From an uncultured Bartonella sp. (lineage in GTDB: Bacteria > Pseudomonadota > Alphaproteobacteria > Rhizobiales > Rhizobiaceae), in assembly GCF_946479275.1 (NCBI RefSeq), contig NZ_CAMLFE010000004.1:248001-312000 (forward strand): a stretch of 64,000 nt of DNA. The letters are read 5' to 3'. The position numbers were made by a program, and so were the translations under genes. Numbering within the stretch: the first letter of the stretch is position 1; every line of letters begins with the position of its first letter. The notes under the pieces are model-generated. The model made no database searches. It was not told the DNA's origin and was given only the letters and a program-made list of their open reading frames with translations. Positions 12,531 through 22,823 of the stretch are shown here, piece by piece.

Positions 12531-12822
12531 TGTGAGAAAAGAAACGTAAGATTATTTATTTTTCCGTTTTCCATTATTGACCAACAAATGCCACAATCAG
12601 TGCTTGAATAACGAGAGCCGGTTTCCTGCATCGAACAAATAAAAATCCCCAACCGATGATTGAGAACAACTGCGTTCCATGTGAATGGCGGTTGCGATCA
12701 GCTTTTAAAAACCGGTTCAACCCTTTGTGAGCAATAAGGAAGTGAATTGCGAATGTTATTTTAGGCTTATATATGTCGCATCATAATCATTAGCATCCTA
12801 CCTAAATTCTCCGGAAACGATA

Positions 12823-13266
12823 ATGAAAAACGCCACTCAATCAGTGCTGTTTATCGATTTGCTATTCAAAGTGAGCCGAAAATTAAGAAATCTGCTGGAC
12901 ACGCGCATTCGTGATCACGGTTTGACTTTGGCACGTGCATTGACCTTGTCAGCATTGAAAGATCAGGACGATTTTTTTCAAAAAAACCTGGCCGAAGAAT
13001 TGGGTATCGAACATGCGACATTGGTCCGGCTTATCGATGCATTGGAAGAGCAGGGGTTGGTCATAAGAAATGTTGCTGAAGATGACCGGCGTGCCAAACG
13101 GGTTACCCTGACGCCAAAGGGAAGAAAACTTGTCGAGGGGATAGAAGCTTATGCAGCCGAACTCAGTGAAACGGTGATGTCGGATATTCGGGAAACGAGT
13201 GTCATAGAGGCAATGGATGTTCTTGAACACATAGCCAACGCTGTCGAGAAAGAAGGACGCATATGA
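12823..13266 (+). CDS. MarR family transcriptional regulator
   Basis: LRNLLDTRIRDHGLTLARALTLSAL...EHATLVRLIDALEEQGLVIRNVAEDDRRAKRVTLTPKGRKL winged-helix motif. Confidence 0.95.
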   Translation: MKNATQSVLFIDLLFKVSRKLRNLLDTRIRDHGLTLARALTLSALKDQDDFFQKNLAEELGIEHATLVRLIDALEEQGLVIRNVAEDDRRAKRVTLTPKGRKLVEGIEAYAAELSETVMSDIRETSVIEAMDVLEHIANAVEKEGRI

Positions 13267-14912
13267 GTACGGGCGTTCTGCCACTTCCCGACGACGAACG
13301 GGAACCGCCGTTTCCGAAGCCCGGCAAGATTTTCGCCGGTCCTATCCACCGGTGCCTGATTTATATTTTTGCGGCAAGTCTTCTACAATGGGTCTATGGA
13401 CTTGGCGCCAATATGGTGCAATCCAATATTACCCAGTTGACAGGATTTTTCCACGCCACCGTCGAAGAAACGACATGGCTTGTCGGCGCCTATATGGCTC
13501 CCAATGTCAGTCTTGCTATTTTTCTTATCAAAATTCGTAACCAGTACGGCTTGCGGCTTTTTGCCGAGTTGTCGATTATCGGCTTTTTATTAACCTGCAT
13601 ATTGCATTTGTTTGTAACAAGCCTGCAATCAGCCATTATTATCCGTTTCTTTGCAGGTATTGCGGCTGCACCAATGTCATCGCTCGCTTTTTTCTATATG
13701 ATCGAAGCATTTGCTCCGGCCAAGAAGCGCACAGTCGGCTTGAGCCTCAATTTGATGAATATTGCCCTTGCCGTACCGTTATCGAGACTGGTTTCGCCGG
13801 CATTGATTGATCACGCAGGCTTCCATGCATTATTTGCTTTGGAAATGGGACTTGCCCTCATCGGTTTCGGATGCATCTTCTATTTGCCGCTAACGCCGAT
13901 CAAAAGAGCCAAAGTCATCGAAAAAATAGATTATTTGAGCTTCGGCTTGATTGCCATAGGTCTCGGTATCAATGCCGCCATTATGCCGGTCGGTAAATTA
14001 TACTGGTGGCGCGATGTTTCTTGGATGGGCTGGTGGCTGGCAATTGCGGTTTTCTGCCTGATGGCGGCGGCCGTTATCGAGCTCAATCGCAAAAATCCGT
14101 TGATTGATTTGCGCTGGCTGTTCAGCAAGGAAATGTTGCACATTGCAATCGTTCTCCTGATGTTCAGAATTCTGCTGTCGGAACAAGCAACATTGGCATC
14201 GAACTTTTTCAATTTGTTCGGCCTTCTCAACCGAGAAATGGAAGTGATGCATGCGGGAGTCGTTGTCGGAACCGTTCTCGGGGGACTTGCTTGCGCAATA
14301 TTTTTCAAGCCCGGTCGAGAGGACCTATTTCACGTCATTGCTCTTATTTTGCTTGCCGCCGGTTCGTTTATGGATAGCCATGCTACCAATCTTACAAGGC
14401 CCGACCAGATGATCTTAAGTCAGGGCATGATTGGCGTGGGCTATGCATTATTTTTGCCCCCGTCAATGTCAAAGGGGTTGGCGACAGCGATTGCGAGAGG
14501 TCCGCAATATATTTTGAGTTTCATTGCGGTATTCCTGTTCACCCAAAATACAGGCGGGCTAATGAGCTCGGCCTTTTTTGGCAGTTTGCAGATCGTATTT
14601 GAAAAATACCATTCCAATATTCTTACCCAGCAAATTGTTATGAGCAATCCGATTGTGGCCGCAGATGTTGCCCAGCATTCTCAAGTTTATTCACACGTTA
14701 TCAATGACCCGGTTCTGTTACACAGTGAAGGCCTGGCCGAACTGGCAAGAAGGTCGACACTAGAGGCCAATGTGTTGGCTTATAATGATGTGTTCCGCCT
14801 TTATTCCTGTATTGCTCTTGTTGTGCTGGTGATGTTGCTGATCAGGATGGCTTTACGGGGATTTAAAACAATGCGTGACAAAAAAGCTCAATTATCGACA
14901 CAACCAGCCTGA
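13263..14912 (+). CDS. MFS transporter, DHA2/EmrB-like
   Basis: 549-aa multi-TM protein; overlaps marR by 4 bp and followed by HlyD/EmrA-like gene. Confidence 0.88.
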   Translation: MSTGVLPLPDDEREPPFPKPGKIFAGPIHRCLIYIFAASLLQWVYGLGANMVQSNITQLTGFFHATVEETTWLVGAYMAPNVSLAIFLIKIRNQYGLRLFAELSIIGFLLTCILHLFVTSLQSAIIIRFFAGIAAAPMSSLAFFYMIEAFAPAKKRTVGLSLNLMNIALAVPLSRLVSPALIDHAGFHALFALEMGLALIGFGCIFYLPLTPIKRAKVIEKIDYLSFGLIAIGLGINAAIMPVGKLYWWRDVSWMGWWLAIAVFCLMAAAVIELNRKNPLIDLRWLFSKEMLHIAIVLLMFRILLSEQATLASNFFNLFGLLNREMEVMHAGVVVGTVLGGLACAIFFKPGREDLFHVIALILLAAGSFMDSHATNLTRPDQMILSQGMIGVGYALFLPPSMSKGLATAIARGPQYILSFIAVFLFTQNTGGLMSSAFFGSLQIVFEKYHSNILTQQIVMSNPIVAADVAQHSQVYSHVINDPVLLHSEGLAELARRSTLEANVLAYNDVFRLYSCIALVVLVMLLIRMALRGFKTMRDKKAQLSTQPA

Positions 14913-14946
14913 TAAAGCTCAGGCGCGAAAATGCGGATGAATTAGA

Positions 14947-15963
14947 ATGATACGATATTTACGTTCCAAAGCGACGGCTGTTTCCATTATCGCCGGTATC
15001 TGCGGGATATTGTTGATATTGTGGGCATGGCAATTGCCGCCTTTTATCAGCAGTATCGAAACCACTGATAATGCCTACGTCAAAGGTTTCGTAACGATGA
15101 TCAGCCCGCAAGTAGCTGGCAATATATCAAGCGTGAAAATCAAAGATTACGAGCGTGTCAAAGAAGGTGAGCTTCTTATCGAAATAGAAGATCGTATTTT
15201 CAAACAAAGGGTCGAACAGGCGGTAGCAGTACTCGATTCCAAAAAGGCAGCGCTTGCAAGTTCCTACCAACAGGAGGAATCAGCAAAGGCCGATATACGT
15301 TCGGCAGAAGCAGCCTTCACCAAATCGGAACTCAATTGGAAACGCGTTGAACCATTGACTCAACGTGGCGTGTCATCACAAAGCAGCGAAGATTCTGCCC
15401 GTGCCGACCGCGACCAGAAAAGTGCGGAACTGGAAGTCAGAGTGCAAGCTTTGAAAAAAATTCTTGTTGATCGGGAAGGTTTGAAAGCCGATGTTGAAAG
15501 CGCCGAAGCGGCCGTCGAACTTGCAAAAATAGATCTTGATCATACCAAAATCTATTCTCCGCGCGATGGACGGGTTGGTGAAGTCGGTGCCAAACTTGGC
15601 CAATATGTCACAGCCGGAACCCAGCTTCTGGCCGTCGTACCTGATGATGTCTGGATTGTCGCCAATTACAAGGAAACGCAATGCGCCAATATGAAAATCG
15701 GCCAACCTGTGGTGTTTTCGGTCGACGCATTGGACGGGTACAAAATGAAGGGACATGTTGTCCGTTTTTCACCGGCTGCCGGTTCGGAATTTGCGGTTTT
15801 GAAGCCGGATAACGCTACAGGAAATTTTACCAAAGTTGCCCAGCGTATTCCTGTTCGTATCGAGGTTGATCCCGACCAGAAATATATCGACCGGCTGATC
15901 CCCGGCATGTCGGTTATTCCTCACGTCGATACATCTGTCGATCCGGAAAAAAATAACAAATAA
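14947..15963 (+). CDS. HlyD/EmrA family periplasmic adaptor
   Basis: N-terminal TM, IETTDNAYVKGFVTMISPQVAGNISSVKIKDYERVKEGELL, coiled coil, DHTKIYSPRDGRVG. Confidence 0.94.
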   Translation: MIRYLRSKATAVSIIAGICGILLILWAWQLPPFISSIETTDNAYVKGFVTMISPQVAGNISSVKIKDYERVKEGELLIEIEDRIFKQRVEQAVAVLDSKKAALASSYQQEESAKADIRSAEAAFTKSELNWKRVEPLTQRGVSSQSSEDSARADRDQKSAELEVRVQALKKILVDREGLKADVESAEAAVELAKIDLDHTKIYSPRDGRVGEVGAKLGQYVTAGTQLLAVVPDDVWIVANYKETQCANMKIGQPVVFSVDALDGYKMKGHVVRFSPAAGSEFAVLKPDNATGNFTKVAQRIPVRIEVDPDQKYIDRLIPGMSVIPHVDTSVDPEKNNK

Positions 15964-16133
15964 TATGTCGCATTGAAGCACATTCCATCGATTCATTGAT
16001 TGGAAACTTTAGAAAAATTAAAAAATGCTATGAAACCGCGCACGATTGCGTTAATTCGTATTCCTGCCATTTGCTTTCAGCTTGACAGTTGGTATTGTGA
16101 AATCAGAAAAATAACATAGGGGACACACACTCA

Positions 16134-17042
16134 ATGGATTATTTTTTTCAGCAACTGATAAACGGAGTTGCTCTGGGAGCTATTTATGGGCTGATCGCTA
16201 TTGGCTATACCATGGTTTATGGCATTTTGGGCATGATCAACTTTGCTCATGGTGATGTTTTCATGATTGGCGCCTTTATTGCAATGATCGTTTTCATGAT
16301 GTTGCTGACATTGCCTGCGGCGGTACCTATTGCCTTGGCACTGCTTATCATGCTGATTGTTTCAATGGTTTTTACATCTGTCTGGGCTTGGGTCATCGAA
16401 CGGGTTGCCTATCGGCCATTGCGGGGCTCTTTTCGTCTTGCACCATTGATCACAGCTATCGGAATGTCTTTTGTCTTGCGTAATTTTGTTCAAGTTGAAC
16501 AGGGCCCACGGAACAAGCCTATTCCTGAAATGATCAGTGGCGGTTTTGTAATCCCCGGAACAGATGTTTTTGTTTTGAACAAGCAGCTTCTTGTTGTTGT
16601 GGTGACCGCAGTTCTGCTTTTCATTTTTTCGCATATTGTCAGCAAAACACCTCTCGGACGTGCCCAACGCGCGGTCGAGCAGGATGGTAAAATGGCGGCT
16701 CTTTTGGGAATCAACGTGGATCGGATTATATCAGTGACCTTCATTATGGGGGCAGCGCTTGCAGCGATTGCAGGCACACTTTATCTGATGAATTACGGCC
16801 AAATCCATTTCGCAGACGGTTTTATTCCTGGTATCAAGGCCTTTACGGCTGCAGTTCTCGGCGGAATTGGTTCTTTGCCCGGCGCTGTTTTAGGCGGTCT
16901 CCTTATCGGTTTAACCGAAGCCTTATGGCAAACCTATTTTCCTCCTGAATATAAAGACGTCGCAGTCTTTCTCATTCTTGCAATTGTTCTTGTGTTTATG
17001 CCATCCGGTATTCTTGGACGGCCCGAAGTTGAAAAGGTTTAG
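16134..17042 (+). CDS. livH: Branched-chain amino acid ABC transporter permease
   Basis: GVALGAIYGLIAIGYTMVYGILGMINFAHGDVFMIGAF. Confidence 0.97.
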   Translation: MDYFFQQLINGVALGAIYGLIAIGYTMVYGILGMINFAHGDVFMIGAFIAMIVFMMLLTLPAAVPIALALLIMLIVSMVFTSVWAWVIERVAYRPLRGSFRLAPLITAIGMSFVLRNFVQVEQGPRNKPIPEMISGGFVIPGTDVFVLNKQLLVVVVTAVLLFIFSHIVSKTPLGRAQRAVEQDGKMAALLGINVDRIISVTFIMGAALAAIAGTLYLMNYGQIHFADGFIPGIKAFTAAVLGGIGSLPGAVLGGLLIGLTEALWQTYFPPEYKDVAVFLILAIVLVFMPSGILGRPEVEKV

Positions 17043-17051
17043 ACTGCGGCC

Positions 17052-18611
17052 ATGAACCAAATAAATTCCTTGCCAAACGCCGGAAGAATCGACATCAAAC
17101 GCGCTTGTCGCGAAGGCATCGTCACGGCTTTCATCGCGTTGTTGCTCTTCGCCTTTATCGTCGGTTTCAGGGCTGATCTCAATCTAAGAAACGAGATGAC
17201 GCTGACTCCACAAATCGGTTATCTCATCAATTATGTAATCATTGCCGGTGTCGGGCGTTTTACATGGTGCCTTTTTGGCGGTGGTACAAAAGGGGCGGTT
17301 TTTGCACTTGTCCCTTCTGTCATATTGTTTATTGCCTATCGGGCATGGCTTTATTACGAAGAAGCTACGGCCCAGTCGACCTATAATTTGTCGGCTCAAA
17401 CCCATCAATTATTGATTGCCGGAATTGTAGTTGTTGTTTTTGTATTGCTTGCCATTGTTTTTCTTTATGCCAAAGGTCTACAGCAAGCGATCAGAATAAC
17501 AGTAAGGGAAGTCACACCGGGTTTTCAGAAATATGCTCCGGGATGTGTTCTGGCCTTGTTGCTTGTATATCCGTTTTTCGTCACGACTTTTCTTGTCGAC
17601 AATCTTGCCCAGTCACAAAAATGGATCGACAATTATGCAATCCAGATATTGATTTATGTCATGCTGGCGTGGGGGCTCAATATTGTGGTCGGCCTCGCCG
17701 GACTGCTTGATTTGGGATATGTTGCCTTCTATGCAGTGGGTGCCTATACGGTTGCGCTCCTTGGCAACCATTTCGGTTTTTCATTCTGGCTGTGTTTGCC
17801 TTTGGCAGGTATTTTTGCCGCCCTTTGGGGAATGATGCTGGGGTTTCCGGTATTAAGATTACGCGGCGATTATCTTGCTATTGTTACTTTGGCTTTCGGT
17901 GAAATTATCCGCACAATCTTGCAAAACTGGACACCGGTTACCGGTGGTGCTGCTGGCTTGTCGGTTCAAAAGGCAACCTTTTTCGGTATCCCCTTCACAA
18001 GGGGCGAAGGCGGATTTGCCGCACTCTTCGGATTAAATTTTCAGGCCGCCCATTATAAAATATTCCTTTATTACGTCATTCTTGTCATGGTTGTGATAAC
18101 CGCATGGGTCGTTATGCGGTTGCGTCGCTTGCCTATCGGGCGTGCATGGGAAGCTCTGCGGGAAGATGAGATTGCCTGTCGGTCACTCGGTATCAATACT
18201 GTCACAACGAAATTGACGGCGTTTTCTATCGGCGCCATGTTTGGCGGTTTTGCCGGAGCATTTTTTGCGGCAAGACAGGGACGCGCCGATTATACAAGTT
18301 TCATTTTTGATGAATCGGCCATTATTCTTGCAATTGTTGTTCTGGGCGGCATGGGCTCACTCGGCGGGATCGCTGTTGCTGCTGCTGTCATGATCGGTGG
18401 TACGGAACTGCTTCGTGACGTTCCGGCTTTGCAAATGATATTCGGCCCGGATTTTGATCCGCCACAATATCGCATGTTGTGGTTCGGTCTTGCTATGGTG
18501 TTTGTTATGGTCTGGAAGCCGCGCGGCTTTGTCGGGAAACGTGAGCCGAGTGCTTTTCTGAAAGTGAAAAAAGCTGTTTCAGGCGATTTTACCAAAGAAG
18601 GAAACGGCTAA
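17052..18611 (+). CDS. livM: Branched-chain amino acid ABC transporter permease
   Basis: GLAGLLDLGYVAFYAVGAYT...LRGDYLAIVTLAFGEIIR; extended N-terminus. Confidence 0.97.
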   Translation: MNQINSLPNAGRIDIKRACREGIVTAFIALLLFAFIVGFRADLNLRNEMTLTPQIGYLINYVIIAGVGRFTWCLFGGGTKGAVFALVPSVILFIAYRAWLYYEEATAQSTYNLSAQTHQLLIAGIVVVVFVLLAIVFLYAKGLQQAIRITVREVTPGFQKYAPGCVLALLLVYPFFVTTFLVDNLAQSQKWIDNYAIQILIYVMLAWGLNIVVGLAGLLDLGYVAFYAVGAYTVALLGNHFGFSFWLCLPLAGIFAALWGMMLGFPVLRLRGDYLAIVTLAFGEIIRTILQNWTPVTGGAAGLSVQKATFFGIPFTRGEGGFAALFGLNFQAAHYKIFLYYVILVMVVITAWVVMRLRRLPIGRAWEALREDEIACRSLGINTVTTKLTAFSIGAMFGGFAGAFFAARQGRADYTSFIFDESAIILAIVVLGGMGSLGGIAVAAAVMIGGTELLRDVPALQMIFGPDFDPPQYRMLWFGLAMVFVMVWKPRGFVGKREPSAFLKVKKAVSGDFTKEGNG

Positions 18612-19528
18612 TGGCTGACGATAATACCCTTCTCCAAATCGAGCACCTCAGGATGCAATTTGGTGGCCTTGTTGCCGTTGATGATTTGAGCTTCAATGTC
18701 GAGCGGGGAAAAATCACGGCTTTGATCGGACCGAATGGTGCAGGAAAAACGACTGTTTTCAACTGTATTACCGGTTTTTATCGGCCGACCGGAGGGATGC
18801 TTTCTCTCCACACAAAGGGTGGAAAAACCTTTTTGCTGGAGCGGCTTGCCGATTATGAAATTACCAAGAAAGCCAAAGTTGCACGCACCTTCCAGAATAT
18901 TCGGTTATTTACCGGTTTGACTGTTTTAGAAAATCTGCTTGTTGCCCAGCATAATGAGCTAATGCGCGCTTCCGGTATGACCGTGCTTGGCCTCTTCGGT
19001 CTTCCATCTTATAAACGCGCGGCCAAAGAAGCGATTAAAAAGGCCGAAATCTGGCTTGAAAAAATAAATCTTGTCCATCGCGCCGACGATCCGGCTGGAG
19101 ATCTTCCTTATGGCGATCAACGGCGTCTCGAGATTGCGCGCGCAATGTGCACCAATCCGCAACTTTTATGTCTTGATGAACCGGCTGCCGGTCTCAACCC
19201 GAAAGAATCGCTTGAACTTAATGATCTTCTTTTGAACATACGGGATGTCGAGCATACGTCCGTGTTGCTTATCGAGCATGATATGTCGGTGGTGATGGAA
19301 ATATCCGATCATGTTGTTGTTCTCGAATACGGATCGAAAATTGCTGACGGAACGCCCGAAATGGTCAAGAACGATCCGAAGGTGATTGCAGCCTATCTTG
19401 GCGTTGACGAGGATGATGAAACCTCCGAAGCGGGTCTTCCGGACGAAGTTGTTTCAAGTTCAGTCGAAATATCCGAAACGGAAATTATTTCTGCCGGTGT
19501 TAAGGAGCAAGAGGACAAGCGTTCATGA
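18611..19528 (+). CDS. livG: Branched-chain amino acid ABC transporter ATP-binding protein
   Basis: GPNGAGKTTVFNCITGFYRP; overlaps livM stop (TAATG). Confidence 0.97.
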   Translation: MADDNTLLQIEHLRMQFGGLVAVDDLSFNVERGKITALIGPNGAGKTTVFNCITGFYRPTGGMLSLHTKGGKTFLLERLADYEITKKAKVARTFQNIRLFTGLTVLENLLVAQHNELMRASGMTVLGLFGLPSYKRAAKEAIKKAEIWLEKINLVHRADDPAGDLPYGDQRRLEIARAMCTNPQLLCLDEPAAGLNPKESLELNDLLLNIRDVEHTSVLLIEHDMSVVMEISDHVVVLEYGSKIADGTPEMVKNDPKVIAAYLGVDEDDETSEAGLPDEVVSSSVEISETEIISAGVKEQEDKRS

Positions 19529-20259
19529 GTATCGAGGCACCAGCACTTCTTAAAGTCGAAAATATTGAAACCTATTACGGTGCCATTCAAGCTTTGCGTG
19601 GTGTCAGTGTCGAAGTCCGGCAAGGCGAGATTGTCACTCTTATTGGCGCCAATGGTGCCGGTAAATCGACATTGATGATGACCATATTCGGCAAACCGCG
19701 CGTAAGGTCAGGTCGTATATTCTTTGATGGTCATGACATCACCTATATGGAAACACACGAAATTGCGAGATTACGTATTGCCCAGTCACCGGAAGGGCGG
19801 CGAATTTTCCCACGTATGACCGTTCTTGAAAACCTGCAAATGGGTGCAAGCATTGACAACCTCAAATATTTTGATGAGGATGTCGAGAAAATGTTCACAT
19901 TATTTCCGCGCTTGAAAGAGCGTTTGCAGCAACGTGGCGGCACATTGTCCGGTGGCGAACAGCAAATGCTGGCAATAGCCCGCGCCCTGATGTCGCGCCC
20001 GCGGCTATTATTGCTTGATGAACCCTCGTTGGGCTTGGCACCTTTGATTGTCAAACAGATATTCGATGCTATCAAAGTCTTGAATGAGGAAACCGGTTTG
20101 ACTGTTTTTCTGGTCGAGCAGAATGCTTTTGGTGCATTGAAACTTGCCCATCGTGGCTATGTTCTCGTGAACGGTGTTGTTACAATGAGCGGAACAGGTG
20201 CAGAACTTCTGGCTAATCCGAAAGTTAGGGCAGCCTATCTTGAAGGTGGTCGACATTAA
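19525..20259 (+). CDS. livF: Branched-chain amino acid ABC transporter ATP-binding protein
   Basis: GANGAGKSTLMMTIFGKPR, LSGGEQQMLAIARALM. Confidence 0.97.
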   Translation: MSIEAPALLKVENIETYYGAIQALRGVSVEVRQGEIVTLIGANGAGKSTLMMTIFGKPRVRSGRIFFDGHDITYMETHEIARLRIAQSPEGRRIFPRMTVLENLQMGASIDNLKYFDEDVEKMFTLFPRLKERLQQRGGTLSGGEQQMLAIARALMSRPRLLLLDEPSLGLAPLIVKQIFDAIKVLNEETGLTVFLVEQNAFGALKLAHRGYVLVNGVVTMSGTGAELLANPKVRAAYLEGGRH

Positions 20260-20308
20260 TCAGGATCTTCAAAACTGTTGTAGGTGTTTGAAGTTTTAGG
20301 GAGAAAAA

Positions 20309-20656
20309 ATGCAAGGTATCCTTTATGAAGAGTCTTCGCTTTTTGTCTTTGTTCTGGTAACCTTAATCCTCGGTGGCTGGGCAGCATGGATGACGGGACG
20401 TGCCTGTGCGCTGACGTGGCACGGATTGAAAGTTGCTCTGATTTCAATGGTTCCGCTTGCCGCAGCTATCCGTTTTATCCATTATATTCCGCCCTTTAAC
20501 GGCACATTGTTGTCGCTTCACTATTATCTGGTCGATCTTGTCGTTTTGCTGATTTTTGCAAGCCTCGGTTTCCAGTTTACCAGAACGAACCAGATGGTTC
20601 GCCAATATAGTTGGCTTTACAAGAAATCTTCACCTTTTACCTGGCACAAAAAATAA
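20309..20656 (+). CDS. Small membrane protein in liv operon (DUF6867-like)
   Basis: 115 aa, three predicted TMs, between livF and binding-protein gene; family assignment from recall. Confidence 0.7.
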   Translation: MQGILYEESSLFVFVLVTLILGGWAAWMTGRACALTWHGLKVALISMVPLAAAIRFIHYIPPFNGTLLSLHYYLVDLVVLLIFASLGFQFTRTNQMVRQYSWLYKKSSPFTWHKK

Positions 20657-20732
20657 GCTTTTCTTCTATGTTGTCTGGAAAAAATACTTTAGATGTTTTA
20701 CAACTTGTGAAGAAAAAAAGAGGAGAACGAAT

Positions 20733-21851
20733 ATGAAGAAGGCATTATTGGCAACAGTTGCAGCAATTGGTCTTGGCGCATTCATGAATAGTGCCTGGGC
20801 TGATATCAAGATCGGCGTTGCAATTCCAGCTACCGGACCAAGTGCAGCAATCGGCGCGCAAATTCAACATGGCGCTGAGATGGCCGTCAAAAATATCAAT
20901 GACAAGGGCGGAATCAAGGGAGAAAAACTGGTCATTGAAATTGTCGATGATGCGTCAGACCCCAAACAGGCTGTTTCAGGTGCCAACAAGCTCGCAGGTG
21001 ATGGCGTGCAATTTGTTGTAGCCCATTATAATTCGGGTGCTGCTCTTCCGGCTGCAACTGTTTACGATGAAAATGGCATGCTGGCAATTTCAGCCGGTGT
21101 TACCAATCCTAAATTGACTGAATCGGGATATCCGATGCAGTTTCGCGTTTGCGGACGCGATGACCAGCAAGGTTCATTTGCCGGTGAATTCATAAAAAAA
21201 CATGTCCCTGATCCGAAGGTCATGATTATCCATGACAAAACCGCTTATGGCATAGGAATCGCCGAAGAGGTTAAAAAGACCCTCAATAAGCTTGGCGTTA
21301 CCGAATTGAGCTTTGACGGTGTTAATGTCGAGGACAAAGATTTTTCGGCCATTATTGCAAAAATGAAGCAGAGTGGCGCAAATGTTGTCTATTTTGGCGG
21401 GCTTTATACGCCGGCCGGATTGATGTTGCGCCAAATGGCGGAACAGAAGGTTAAACCCGTCTATATCGGTGGGGATGCCTTTGCCAGCAATGAGCTTGCC
21501 GCAACGGCGCAAGATGCAGTTGTTGGTGTCATGAATACGTTTAACGCTGATCCTCGTGGCAATAAGGACAATGAGGAATTGGTAAAATCTTTCCGGGCGA
21601 ACGGATTTGAACCGGAAGCATTCACACTTTATTCCTATGCGGTTGTGCAGCTTATGGCCGAAGGCATTACTGCCGAAGGACAAAATCCGCAAAAAGTGGC
21701 TCAATACCTGAAAACAAAAGGGCCGTTCAAAACCGTTCTCGGACCTCTGGACTTCACCGAGAAGGGAGATCCGAAGGAAGGCGGTTTCGTTATGAACCGC
21801 TGGTACAAGGCTCCGGACGGAAGCTATAATTATTCGGAAGTCAAAGACTGA
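20733..21851 (+). CDS. Branched-chain amino acid ABC transporter substrate-binding protein (LivJ/LivK-like)
   Basis: ATG at 20733 after AGGAG gives signal peptide MKKALLATVAAIGLGAFMNSAWA; IKIGVAIPATGPSAAIGAQ periplasmic-binding fold. Confidence 0.95.
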   Translation: MKKALLATVAAIGLGAFMNSAWADIKIGVAIPATGPSAAIGAQIQHGAEMAVKNINDKGGIKGEKLVIEIVDDASDPKQAVSGANKLAGDGVQFVVAHYNSGAALPAATVYDENGMLAISAGVTNPKLTESGYPMQFRVCGRDDQQGSFAGEFIKKHVPDPKVMIIHDKTAYGIGIAEEVKKTLNKLGVTELSFDGVNVEDKDFSAIIAKMKQSGANVVYFGGLYTPAGLMLRQMAEQKVKPVYIGGDAFASNELAATAQDAVVGVMNTFNADPRGNKDNEELVKSFRANGFEPEAFTLYSYAVVQLMAEGITAEGQNPQKVAQYLKTKGPFKTVLGPLDFTEKGDPKEGGFVMNRWYKAPDGSYNYSEVKD

Positions 21852-21903
21852 AGAAGAGGGTGAACAGGCAAATAAAAGGCCCGTTCCAGTTTTGAAGAAA
21901 AAT

Positions 21904-21932
21904 AAAAAAGCGCGTCTGACGCGCTTTTTTAT
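21904..21932 (+). terminator. Rho-independent terminator of liv operon
   Basis: AAAAAAGCGCG TCTGA CGCGCTTTTTT. Confidence 0.9.
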
Positions 21933-22096
21933 TTTGATCAATCAATCAATTTTCAACTTTATTGCAATTTTCAATTCTATTGATTGACCGGATATTCGCA
22001 AAGCGATGTGAAACCTCAATTTGCGAATTATAAAAAACTTGCGTTCAGCGATTTTTCCCGCGTGAACGCATATTGGAAGCTTTTAAATCGGGTCTG

Positions 22097-22387
22097 TTAT
22101 TTACGTCGCAACAAGAAATAAGCTGCCACTCCCAAAACACCAACCACAGCCAATGCAGTCTTCGGATAGGTCTTTGTTTGCCGTGTGATGTAGTGAGCTT
22201 GCTCACCAACCACATCAAGTGCCTGACGGCCTTTGTCTTTTATAGTTTCAGCAATTTCACTAGTGTTTTCAAGGAAACCGTCGCCTTTTGTAAGTGATTG
22301 GGTAAGCGATTGGATTTCACTTTTAAGATCCTGAATGCGTTTTTCAATTTTTTCTTTTGCGTCGCCGCTGTTGAGAAGATTAAACAT
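22097..22387 (-). CDS. Small coiled-coil protein with C-terminal TM (DUF883/ElaB-like)
   Basis: Amphipathic KEKIEKRIQDLKSEIQSLTQSL plus C-terminal YPKTALAVVGVLGVAAYFLLRRK anchor. Confidence 0.7.
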   Translation of the reverse strand: MFNLLNSGDAKEKIEKRIQDLKSEIQSLTQSLTKGDGFLENTSEIAETIKDKGRQALDVVGEQAHYITRQTKTYPKTALAVVGVLGVAAYFLLRRK

Positions 22388-22823
22388 TGTTCTTTCCTTG
22401 CGCTAGAAGCCCCGTATAAGTCGAACACAAGGCTGTAACTACACCATATAGTAGAATAGATAATGCGCAGAAAAATTCCTTCCAGTACCAAAGGTGTTTT
22501 GTCAGCTGACGATTTTTAAGTGAAACCGGTTTTAAATTCGCGGCAGGAGGTTGGCAGCGGGTTGATTGTCGGACAGTTTGTAGAAATGTCGGGTGGAGGT
22601 TTACTTCTTTTGTTGTTCAGTTCTCACGTCGATCACACGATCGAAACTTGATTCCAAAACTCAAATTGCGCGCCGGCATTGCGAACCTGAATTGTGAGCG
22701 TGGATTATCGAATCGAAAAAGTGAAAAGCTTTTTTAATTTCCGGTTGGGAAAATATCACTATAATAGCTATAACCGTCGAAACGTTTATGACGATCAGAC
22801 AATAAAAGAGACACTATCCGAAA

